Below are positions 53,641 through 61,270 of a stretch of 64,000 bases of DNA, one piece after another (positions within the stretch are counted from its first letter, which is position 1; the number at the start of each line of letters is the position of its first letter). A model generated the notes under the pieces. It searched no databases. It saw only the letters and a program-made list of their open reading frames with translations, and was not told the origin of the DNA. Made by a program: the position numbers and the translations under genes. The DNA is from an uncultured Cryptobacterium sp. (lineage in GTDB: Bacteria; Actinomycetota; Coriobacteriia; Coriobacteriales; Eggerthellaceae), in contig CATYOF010000002.1 in NCBI GenBank assembly GCA_958410215.1, forward strand, positions 1-64,000, given 5' to 3'.

Positions 53641-55158
53641 TTAACCGTTGCGCTGGATTTGTTCCACCATCTTTTGATGAGCAACCTTCTTAGGGGTTTT
53701 CCAGTCTTCAGAATCGTCGGGGCGGGGAGCCATCTTGCTTTCGTCGCCACCAGCATCCTTTAAGCGCTTCAAGTAATTGCGTGCTTCCTTGGCGGTTACG
53801 CCCGACAGTACCAACAGGGCAATCATGTTCGGTACAGCCATGCAGGCATTAAAGATGTCCGCGATGGTCCAAACGGCCGATACGGTCATGTAAGGACCAA
53901 TGAACAGGCAAAGAATGTAGAGCCAGCGATAAATTTTCAAGCCGCGGGCATTGCGGTTGAAGAAATACTCGAAGCAGCGTTCACCGTAGTAGTTCCAGCC
54001 CAAAATGGTGGTAAAACCAAACAGGGCCAAGCAAATCATCAAGATGAAGGAAACTACCTCGGGAGGCATGAAGGGTAAGCCCGCCTGGAAAGCGGCGCTG
54101 GTAACCGCAGCACCTTCAAGACCAGGAATGCCGTAGGTGTTAGTCATAACCAGGGCAAGACCGGTCATGGAGCAAATAATCATAGAGTCGATAAAGGTCT
54201 GGGTCATGGTAACCAAACCCTGGCGGGCAGGCTCGTTGGTCTTTGCGGCAGCGGCAGCGATAGGAGCAGAGCCCAAACCAGCCTCGTTCGCGAAGATGCC
54301 TCGGGCGAGACCCATCTGCATGGCAATAAGGATGGCACCAAACATACCTGCACCGAATGCCTGCAGGCCAAAGGCGTGCTGAACGATAAGAAGCAGAGCA
54401 GCTGGCAGCTTATCAATGTTGTAGAAGATAAGCGTGAACGAGAAAATAAGGAAGATTACTACCATGCCAGGAACAACGCGTTCGGAAACGGTAGCAATAC
54501 GCTTCAAACCACCAATAATTACCAAGCCTGCAAAAATAGCAGTAACCAAACCGCCGATTACGGTAGCGATGGAATAATCGGCACCAAACAAGTTAACAGT
54601 GTGCTGCATTGCAGGGTCAAAGAATCCGGTAACGGCGCTAGAGATGGAATTTACCTGGGTAAAGGTACCAATGCCAAACAGGCCTACACACATGCCAAAG
54701 AAGGCGAACAGCTTGGCAAGCCAGCGCCACTTTTGGCCCATACCGTTTTCGATGTAGTAGAACGGGCCGCCTAATACATGGCCTTTCTTATCCATGGTAC
54801 GGAATTTAACCGCCAGCAAACCTTCAGAAAACTTGGTTGCCATGCCAAACAAAGCGGCAAGCCACATCCAGAACAGTGCACCAGGACCACCGGCAACAAC
54901 TGCGGTGGCAATACCTACAATATTACCGGTACCAACGGTAGCAGACATTGCGGTACAAAGAGCGCCAAAGCTGGTTACTTCACCCTTGCCATCTTCTTCG
55001 TTTTTGAAGGTGTACTTAAGAGCTTTGCCAAGCGTGCGGAATTGCAATCCACGCAGACGGAAGGTAAGGAAAATACCGCCCAACAAAATAAGTGCAATCA
55101 GGGGCGGCCCCCAAATAACACCGTCAATCGCAACGATTATATTGGTAAACTCTTCCAC
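53641..55158 (-). CDS. Na+/alanine-glycine symporter (AGCS family), copy 2
   Basis: A 505-residue AGCS transporter, close to copy 1 at 51542 throughout, with differences at the N-terminus (EEFTNIIVAIDGV) and C-terminus (KMVEQIQRNG). Translation starts at GTG (55156-55158) about 8 bases after AAGGAAGG. A glycine riboswitch lies upstream. Tandem duplication is evident; the central part has been kept identical by recent exchange. Confidence 0.92.
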   Translation of the reverse strand: MEEFTNIIVAIDGVIWGPPLIALILLGGIFLTFRLRGLQFRTLGKALKYTFKNEEDGKGEVTSFGALCTAMSATVGTGNIVGIATAVVAGGPGALFWMWLAALFGMATKFSEGLLAVKFRTMDKKGHVLGGPFYYIENGMGQKWRWLAKLFAFFGMCVGLFGIGTFTQVNSISSAVTGFFDPAMQHTVNLFGADYSIATVIGGLVTAIFAGLVIIGGLKRIATVSERVVPGMVVIFLIFSFTLIFYNIDKLPAALLLIVQHAFGLQAFGAGMFGAILIAMQMGLARGIFANEAGLGSAPIAAAAAKTNEPARQGLVTMTQTFIDSMIICSMTGLALVMTNTYGIPGLEGAAVTSAAFQAGLPFMPPEVVSFILMICLALFGFTTILGWNYYGERCFEYFFNRNARGLKIYRWLYILCLFIGPYMTVSAVWTIADIFNACMAVPNMIALLVLSGVTAKEARNYLKRLKDAGGDESKMAPRPDDSEDWKTPKKVAHQKMVEQIQRNG

Positions 55159-55257
55159 GATGGCCCTTCCTTCCGACGTATACGAAACCTCGGGTCAAAA
55201 TGACTTCGATCGGTCGAGTAATGAAAAGGTATCTGGAAGGAAACGCAACAAGAACTA

Positions 55258-55417
55258 CTCTGTCCTTTTGCCTGAGAGTTTCGGTGTTGTTCTTCGCTTA
55301 TGTTGGTTGTGCACGTTTGCGTTTTAACGCAAGCGCTTCAGTATAGGCATGCAGCCCAAAGCGAATAGTCGAAACACCTTGCCCCTTCGGCACCCGCTCT
55401 GCGGGATTCTCCAGAGA
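55258..55417 (-). promoter_or_regulatory. glycine riboswitch (single aptamer), copy 2
   Basis: It has the same conserved blocks as copy 1: CTGGAGAATCCCGC, GGTGCCGAAGGGGCAA and AAACTCTCAGGCAAAAGGAC. The central variable arm is longer, about 80 bases, and unlike that of copy 1. It lies 100 bases before symporter copy 2. Confidence 0.92.
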
Positions 55418-55552
55418 CCTCATCCATGTCCAGTTTCGAAACGATTCAAGACACTTTGTAGAGGTGACTTTATTGCGCTGTAGTGTACACCCCTGTGTAG
55501 GGATGTTTGTTACAAGTTGGGAAACAAGGCCGCAATTGGAAGTTGTGTGGCA

Positions 55553-56386
55553 CTACCAAATGGAACGTGCGCCGTCCACATACAGGGGCGTACCGTTTAC
55601 CATGTCAGAACAATCGCATGCTAAAAACAGGGCGGCGGCGGCAATATCCATAGGGTCGCCCACTTTGCGGTTATGAGGAATGGGGTGTGTGATGGCTTCG
55701 TAGGCGCGTGGCTTATTAAGGGTGGTTTGCGTCATGTTGGTATCAATATAGCCGGGGCAGATGCAATTTACGCGAATGTTAAAGCGTGCCCATTCAAAAG
55801 CCATGCAGCGAGTTAGCTGCAAAACGGCGGCCTTTGCCGAAGCGTAGGCAGCCATGCGGGTAGACGCTACGCGGGCAACTACGGATGCTAAATTGATAAT
55901 GTTGCCCTGTTCTTGTTCGATCATTATTTTTGCAACACGCTTTGAAAGGAAGAACACCGCTTTGTAGTCGGTGTCTACCACGCGGTCGAATTCGTCTTCG
56001 TCGGTATCTACGATAAGCTGATCGTTGCTTAGTACTACGCCGGCATTGTTTACCAAAATATCGATGCGACCAAACGCATCCAGGGCAGTTTGCACCAGTG
56101 CTTCTTGGTCTTCGTTGGAGCGAACATCGCAGCGCACAGGAATAATTTGAGTGCCAAACTTTCGGCCTGATTCTTCAGCTATTTCTTTAGCACGTGCTTC
56201 AATTTTTTCGGCATCCATATCGGCAATTACCAGATCGGCGCCATAGGCGGCAAAGGTGCGGGCGATAGCACGCCCAATGCCAATTTCGCTGCCAACACCG
56301 GTAATAATGGCCTTTTTGCCGGTTAGGTCAAAACGAGGAATTCCCATTTGTCCTGTGGTGAAAATAGTGTGATCGCTTCCCTTCAT
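55553..56386 (-). CDS. SDR-family oxidoreductase
   Basis: A 277-residue classical short-chain dehydrogenase. The cofactor site reads ITGVGSEIGIGRAIA, followed by LVNNAG, the catalytic Ser in NLASVV, Tyr/Lys in YASAK, and a C-terminal GTPLYVDG. An acidic ADMD after strand 2 suggests NAD(H). Substrate unknown. GAGGAGGGG lies 6 bases before the ATG. It follows the MFS-CBS gene on the same strand, but a terminator separates them. Confidence 0.9.
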   Translation of the reverse strand: MKGSDHTIFTTGQMGIPRFDLTGKKAIITGVGSEIGIGRAIARTFAAYGADLVIADMDAEKIEARAKEIAEESGRKFGTQIIPVRCDVRSNEDQEALVQTALDAFGRIDILVNNAGVVLSNDQLIVDTDEDEFDRVVDTDYKAVFFLSKRVAKIMIEQEQGNIINLASVVARVASTRMAAYASAKAAVLQLTRCMAFEWARFNIRVNCICPGYIDTNMTQTTLNKPRAYEAITHPIPHNRKVGDPMDIAAAALFLACDCSDMVNGTPLYVDGARSIW

Positions 56387-56494
56387 AGGTACCCCTCCTC
56401 AAGTAGTTGCGCTCAAGTAGTTGCGCAGTTTTGTATAAGCGATATAAGCGCGGTTCCCCCTTGCAATTTCCCCTTGCAGGTAATGATAAAACTA

Positions 56495-56518
56495 AAGGGC
56501 ATCAACGGGGATGCCCTT
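56495..56518 (-). terminator. terminator of the second MFS-CBS gene
   Basis: AAGGGCATC at 56495-56503 and GATGCCCTT at 56510-56518 form a 9-bp stem with a 6-nt loop. On the minus strand TAGTTTTATC follows. Confidence 0.8.
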
Positions 56519-56581
56519 AGCTATTGATTTGTTTTCAAATTAGAAGGATTAGTTGATCATTCGTTATGACCGCAGGTAGAC

Positions 56582-58477
56582 CTAAAGCCCTTCGCGCTCC
56601 AGATACGACTTCATGGCGTACTGTGTAATGTCGGAACGGTTGATAGCACCTACTACTTTACCGTGATCCAATACCGGCATTTTCTTCAGATGATTATCGC
56701 CTAAGATGCGGCAAACCAGCGGAAGATCGGCATCAATATCAACGCCAATAGTGTTGCGTGTAGCTATTTCCATAACGTTGCGATTAACCAACGCATCAAG
56801 CTTTTCGTCGAAACCGGAATTATCGCGCTGCAAACGCATGATTAACACTACCGGGTCGGTGTACATGTGGCTTCTGTCGGACAGTTCGCGCATAACGTCG
56901 CCATCGGAAATAAATCCAACCGGCTCATTCTTTTCGTTAACGATGGGCATAGCGCTGACGTTCTTTTCCACGAACATATGCATGGCATCAAGTACGGTTG
57001 CGCTTGCGGGAAGAGTGAATACATCGCGACGCATAATGGTTTCCAGAAGCGATGTTTCGGTGCGAACCGGTGCTTCGCCATCGCGCGCAGTGGGCTTATT
57101 CTTCACGAAGATGATGGTCATGATAAGGCCAATGGTGCACAGCACACCCGATACCGCAAACGACACATTAATACCGGTGATGCTTGCATGAATGGAATCC
57201 ATTGATCCCATGAGCGATGCGGCAACCAGGGTGTATACCGAAACCAGAATTGCGGTACCCAACGAACCGGATACCTGACGGAAGGTGTTGTTTACGGACG
57301 TGCCGTGGTTCATCACCTTGTTGTCAAGCGCGTTCATAGCCCAGGTAGTTATAGGCATGTTCACCAGCGAAAGCGAGAACATACGCACGGTGTACAGAAT
57401 GGTGAGGAATACCACATCGGTGCTGTCATTTAAGGTAGCGAAAGCAAATGTGCTTATCACAAGAAGCACCATGCCCACAATACTTAAAACGCGGGGGCCA
57501 TGTTTGTCGAATAGACGGCCTGCTACAGGACCCATGATGCCCATTAAAATAGCGCCCGGCATCAATACTAAGCCTGATACGGTTGCGGAATATCCCATGA
57601 GCGACTGCAAATAAATTGGCATCAAAATACCTGCGGAAAGAAGCGATGCCTGCACCAACATACCAATAATGGTGCCCATCAAAAACTTATGATTCTGCAG
57701 CACGCGCACGTTCAGCATGGGCTTTTCCATAGAAAGCTGACGGCGGAAGAAGAAAATAAGAATGATGACGCCCACGAAACTTGCAACCAGTGCTTCGACG
57801 CTAATGCCGGAAGATCCAATAACACTGAAGCCATACAGCATGGTGCCGAAGCCGAGGGTGGACAGAATGAGGGAGGGTTTATCAAGGGTAACGCCTTCGG
57901 AATTGGGCTTTTGCTTCTGTAGGACGAAGGGGGTAACCGCGATAACAATGGCAGCGAACACGGCGATAGCTACAAACAAATCGCGCCAGCTGTAATGGTC
58001 GATAACCAAACCGGCAACGGTAGGGCCAATGGCAGGGCCAAAAGCGATGACAACACCGAACATGCCCATGGCAGTGCCACGGCGTTCAACTGGGAACATC
58101 AGCATAAGCACGGTCATGACCATAGGCATCAAAATGCCCGCGCCTGCTGCCTGTGCCAGACGGCCCGTTAACAGGAGGGGGAAGTTTGGCGCAAGGCCGC
58201 ACAGCAGGCTGCCCAGAGCAAAAATACCCATGGACACAATAAACAACGCGCGGGTAGTAAAGCGGTCGATCAAAAATGCCGTAATAGGAATCATGATGGC
58301 ATTTACCAGAGTAAAGCCAGTGGTAAGCCATTGAGCCGTTGCTGCATCAATGTCCATTTCCGTCATGATGGGGGGAAGCGCAGGAGTAACAACGGTTTGA
58401 TTGAGCACTGTAACAAAAGCGCCCAAAATAAGAATAATGAGCGTAATTTTTTGTTTACTTGTTAAACCCCAACCCAT
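56582..58477 (-). CDS. DHA2-type MFS exporter with C-terminal CBS pair, second copy
   Basis: A 631-residue protein with the same architecture as the 10553 gene: a 14-helix DHA2 transporter (QTVVTPALPPIM, GRLAQAAGAG, AFGPAIGPTVAGL) then two CBS domains at about 475-625 (LPASATVLDAMHMFVE and VMEIATRNTIGVDIDAD). The ATG at 58475-58477 follows AGAAAGG by 6 bases; an upstream start lacks a site. It diverges from a TetR gene, which suggests substrate-induced expression. Substrate unknown. Confidence 0.88.
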   Translation of the reverse strand: MGWGLTSKQKITLIILILGAFVTVLNQTVVTPALPPIMTEMDIDAATAQWLTTGFTLVNAIMIPITAFLIDRFTTRALFIVSMGIFALGSLLCGLAPNFPLLLTGRLAQAAGAGILMPMVMTVLMLMFPVERRGTAMGMFGVVIAFGPAIGPTVAGLVIDHYSWRDLFVAIAVFAAIVIAVTPFVLQKQKPNSEGVTLDKPSLILSTLGFGTMLYGFSVIGSSGISVEALVASFVGVIILIFFFRRQLSMEKPMLNVRVLQNHKFLMGTIIGMLVQASLLSAGILMPIYLQSLMGYSATVSGLVLMPGAILMGIMGPVAGRLFDKHGPRVLSIVGMVLLVISTFAFATLNDSTDVVFLTILYTVRMFSLSLVNMPITTWAMNALDNKVMNHGTSVNNTFRQVSGSLGTAILVSVYTLVAASLMGSMDSIHASITGINVSFAVSGVLCTIGLIMTIIFVKNKPTARDGEAPVRTETSLLETIMRRDVFTLPASATVLDAMHMFVEKNVSAMPIVNEKNEPVGFISDGDVMRELSDRSHMYTDPVVLIMRLQRDNSGFDEKLDALVNRNVMEIATRNTIGVDIDADLPLVCRILGDNHLKKMPVLDHGKVVGAINRSDITQYAMKSYLEREGL

Positions 58478-58601
58478 GAGTGACCTTTCTTTTATTGGGT
58501 GCGTGAACGCGCGAACACGAAGATTCATGCACTGCTTGTTATGTGGGAATTCCTGCTTTGTGTGCAGGTGATTTTGTTGAACTATTGTGCAGCTGATAAT
58601 T

Positions 58602-58633
58602 TTACACTCGGTGTATTAATATAGTAAGTGTAA
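58602..58633. promoter_or_regulatory. TTACACT/AGTGTAA inverted repeat
   Basis: Perfect 7-bp arms lie at 58602-58608 and 58627-58633, 125 bases upstream of the MFS-CBS start. TTAATATAG between them could be a -10 region. It is a candidate TetR operator. Confidence 0.5.
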
Positions 58634-58704
58634 GTTTTGTAGATATACGTAAGCGGCATACTTATCATTGTTTTTACAAAGTATGTTTGCGGTATGTGCG
58701 CATG

Positions 58705-58746
58705 TCTCAATGTACACATGGTTAAATGCGCGCACCTGCATTGAGA
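58705..58746. promoter_or_regulatory. TCTCAATG/CATTGAGA inverted repeat before the TetR gene
   Basis: Perfect 8-bp arms at 58705-58712 and 58739-58746 end 34 bases before the TetR start. They may be a second operator or a leader hairpin. Confidence 0.45.
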
Positions 58747-58780
58747 TGAAGGAACTGCTTGCTGCGGTAAAAAGGGAATT

Positions 58781-59308
58781 ATGAGCAAGAAAACTGAAAC
58801 AGAAGAAAAAGAAAGCGTTGCAAACACTGCGCCGTGTGGATTACGCGAGCGCAAAAAGGAACAAACGCGCCAAGCGCTCGAAAAAACTCTACTTTGTTTG
58901 GTCATAGAAAATGGCTACGAGGAAGTTACTGTAGAAGAGGTGTGCGAAAAAGTAGGTATTTCACGCAAAACATTCTTCAATTACTTTTCTTCTAAACGAG
59001 CAGCAGTTATCGGACGCTCCTACATTCCCAGTAAAGAAATGTTTTTGCAGGCAATTGAGGATCATCCCAACGCAGACTATATTGATGTTATTACGGGGTG
59101 TATCGAGCATGGTTTAACGGCTGAAGATGCTTCACCGGAAATTAAAGACTTACGCAAAACGGCTATGCTCAGTTCCCCAGAAATATTTTTCCGCAGCAAC
59201 AAAAGCTCTTTGGTGCTGCAGCCAGCCATTATGGAGGCCTTGCACGCTTACCTTACCGACCATCCAGAAAAACGCAAAGCACCTCATCTTTCTCTTGATG
59301 AAGAATGA
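58781..59308 (+). CDS. TetR-family regulator, C-terminally truncated by an in-frame TGA
   Basis: A 175-residue TetR protein. The HTH lies at about 28-75: QALEKTLLCLVIENGYEEVT, then VCEKVGISRKTFFNYFSSK. The frame meets TGA at 59306-59308, then stays open for 39 more codons to TAA at 59426-59428; the added stretch (MRSHIMLSSFKDHPALISEA) looks like a normal TetR last helix. So the gene was about 215 codons. AAGGG lies 5 bases before the ATG. It diverges from the MFS-CBS exporter, its likely target. Truncation may weaken dimerisation. Confidence 0.82.
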   Translation: MSKKTETEEKESVANTAPCGLRERKKEQTRQALEKTLLCLVIENGYEEVTVEEVCEKVGISRKTFFNYFSSKRAAVIGRSYIPSKEMFLQAIEDHPNADYIDVITGCIEHGLTAEDASPEIKDLRKTAMLSSPEIFFRSNKSSLVLQPAIMEALHAYLTDHPEKRKAPHLSLDEE

Positions 59309-59428
59309 TTAGATGGAACTTCGGCCATTATTTGCGTAATGCGATCGCACATTATGTTGTCGAGTTTTAAGGACCATCCTGCGCTTATCAGTGAAGCGCG
59401 TGAAGTGGTGAAGCGTTATTTATCGTAA
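59309..59428 (+). pseudogene. orphaned 3' end of the TetR gene
   Basis: This is the in-frame continuation of the TetR gene past its TGA: 39 sense codons then TAA. Its composition is coding-like, including KDHPALISEAREVVKRYLS. It would be translated only if the TGA were read through or if the base differs in related strains. Confidence 0.6.
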
Positions 59429-59545
59429 AAGCTTGGTCTTGCGGTGATTTTATACGCATGAGCACAAAAGGAGTTTTTCGCACTCGAATCTTCGCGGTTA
59501 TTTAATCCCATAGTATAGAAAGCACCCTCTGCAGAAAGGTTTCTC

Positions 59546-59575
59546 GTGTTTCGTGGCGATTTTGCGCTCCCTTAA
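59546..59575 (+). CDS. candidate 9-aa leader peptide before the MFS exporter
   Basis: AGAAAGG is followed after 6 bases by a GTG and the short frame MFRGDFALP-stop. An intrinsic terminator lies 70 bases further on, just before the exporter. Short leader plus terminator is the usual layout of antibiotic-induced ribosome-stalling attenuators. Support is only by layout. Confidence 0.3.
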   Translation: MFRGDFALP

Positions 59576-59646
59576 GTAAAAAATTTCAAATTTAACCAAT
59601 TAAAGTAAAAACATTTAAAATAACGAAATCGTGTTTGTTGGACAGG

Positions 59647-59669
59647 CGGCGCAGTTTTGCGCCGTTTTT
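59647..59669 (+). terminator. intrinsic terminator in the leader of the MFS exporter
   Basis: CGGCGCA at 59647-59653 and TGCGCCG at 59658-59664 form a perfect stem with GTTT loop, followed by TTTTT. It ends 20 bases before the exporter start and overlaps its ribosome binding region closely. It could end the TetR transcript or act as an attenuator. Confidence 0.8.
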
Positions 59670-59689
59670 GATGGCCGAAGGACGGATTC

Positions 59690-60913
59690 GTGGGACAGAG
59701 TGCTGGGCGCACAAAACTTGCTACTATAGCTTTGGTTACGGTTGGATTTGCTTTAGGGTTTGCCGAATTTATTGTTATTGGTATTACTCCCGACATTGCC
59801 GAGATTTACCACATTCCGTTATCTGACGCGGGCAATCTAGTTGGGTATTTTGCGGTAGCTTATGCTGTTTCTACGCCTATTATTGTGCTTTCAACAGGGC
59901 GTTTTAAACGTTTTCCGCTCTTTGTAATTTTCCTTGTGGTGTTTAATGTGGGCAATATGCTTGCCATTGTGGCACCAAGCTATGAGGTGCTTATGCTGGC
60001 GCGTATCTGCACCGCTATTGTTTCGGGCGTTACGCTGTCGACGGTTATGACCTTTATTAACGACATCATTCCGCAAGAACAAGCGCCTCGTATCATTTCG
60101 TTTGTGTATGCAGGATTTTCGGTGGCAAGTGTTTTAGGTACTCCTATTGGCACGCTGCTTTCCGATGCGTTTGGTATCAAGTCGGCTTTTATCGCGGTTG
60201 AAGCGGTGGCGCTTTTGGTTACGGTGCTGCTGCTTATTTCGGTACCGCGATCGGGGTCGACTGATGTTTCGTCAAGCGTGCGCGAACAATTGGTTATTTT
60301 GAAAGACCGCCGCATTATTTTGGTGCTGGTCATGAAGGCTTTCGGCATGGCGGCCACCTATGTATTCTATGTTTACGTAACCCCTATTCTGGAAGATTCG
60401 GTGGGGCTTTCCGTGTGGATGGTAAGCCTAGTGCTGTTCTTCTATGGCGGTGCTACCATCGTGTCGAATTTAGGCAGCGGGTCGCTTGCGCAACGCTATG
60501 GCTTAGGAAAGTTACCGTTAATGTTTGCGCTGCAAGCTGTAGTGCTTGCCTTGCTTGGATTAAGCCTTGCTTCAGGAAATACCCTACTGTGCATTATTAA
60601 TGTGGTACTTACGGGTGTGTTTATTTACCACATGAATGCACCACTGCAGTCGTATTTACTGCAGGTTTCCGCGAAGGATTATCCTCGTGCGTTAACGCTT
60701 GCTTCAGCGGTTATGCCCACCTCTTCCGATATTGGTATTGCTACGGGTTCATTTATGGGTGGCATGGTTGCGACCAATTTAGGCTTTGCCTGGTCTGGGC
60801 CAGTAGGTGCACTTTTAGCAGTTGTTTCGGTGGTTGCCGCCTTTATGATTTTGCAGCCCGAAAGCCGCATGGGCGGGTCGCTTCGTTCACGCCTGCGTCG
60901 TTCAAAAAGGTAA
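59690..60913 (+). CDS. MFS transporter (DHA1-type, 12 helices)
   Basis: A 407-residue exporter of the drug-efflux DHA1 type (AraJ/YdhP/Bmr-like): VTVGFALGFAEFIVIGITPDIA in helix 1 region (shown in parts), LARICTAIVSG in helix 4 and GTPIGTLLSD in helix 5. Start is GTG at 59690, 7 bases after AAGGA. The terminator directly upstream suggests conditional expression. Substrate unknown. Confidence 0.86.
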   Translation: MGQSAGRTKLATIALVTVGFALGFAEFIVIGITPDIAEIYHIPLSDAGNLVGYFAVAYAVSTPIIVLSTGRFKRFPLFVIFLVVFNVGNMLAIVAPSYEVLMLARICTAIVSGVTLSTVMTFINDIIPQEQAPRIISFVYAGFSVASVLGTPIGTLLSDAFGIKSAFIAVEAVALLVTVLLLISVPRSGSTDVSSSVREQLVILKDRRIILVLVMKAFGMAATYVFYVYVTPILEDSVGLSVWMVSLVLFFYGGATIVSNLGSGSLAQRYGLGKLPLMFALQAVVLALLGLSLASGNTLLCIINVVLTGVFIYHMNAPLQSYLLQVSAKDYPRALTLASAVMPTSSDIGIATGSFMGGMVATNLGFAWSGPVGALLAVVSVVAAFMILQPESRMGGSLRSRLRRSKR

Positions 60914-60974
60914 CGTTTACTTTTTACGTTCTATTCTTGGGTACCCTTAGAACAGATTGTTGGACAATCGCGAC

Positions 60975-61168
60975 GAAGCTCAGAGTAGTGATATTTTGAT
61001 CAGCTCTCGCTTTTTCGAACTGCAAACAAAGCAAAGGGCATAGCGGAATGATTCGACAAAAGATTGTGTTATCCCAAACTCTTTACTCGAACACCTAGGG
61101 CTATGCCTTTATGGGCTTTGTTTTTCGCTCGGCTCGAGAATGCTCAAACTATCACTACTCTGAGCTTC
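60975..61168. mobile_element. 194-bp foldback element (MITE-like)
   Basis: Perfect 19-bp terminal inverted repeats, GAAGCTCAGAGTAGTGATA at 60975-60993 and its complement at 61150-61168, enclose inner inverted repeats (CAAAGC/GCTTTG and GGGCATAGC/GCTATGCC). It has no coding capacity. It lies between convergent genes, and the inner stem runs into GTTTTT, so it may also work as a terminator. I see no clear target-site duplication. Confidence 0.55.
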
Positions 61169-61270
61169 ATCCTGGTTTTGCCTGATATCGACATACAAAC
61201 AAAGACAAACCCCAACAAAATGGTTTAGGTCAACGTTATTCAAGGCTAAAGCGGGTCAGCGGTGAACTGG

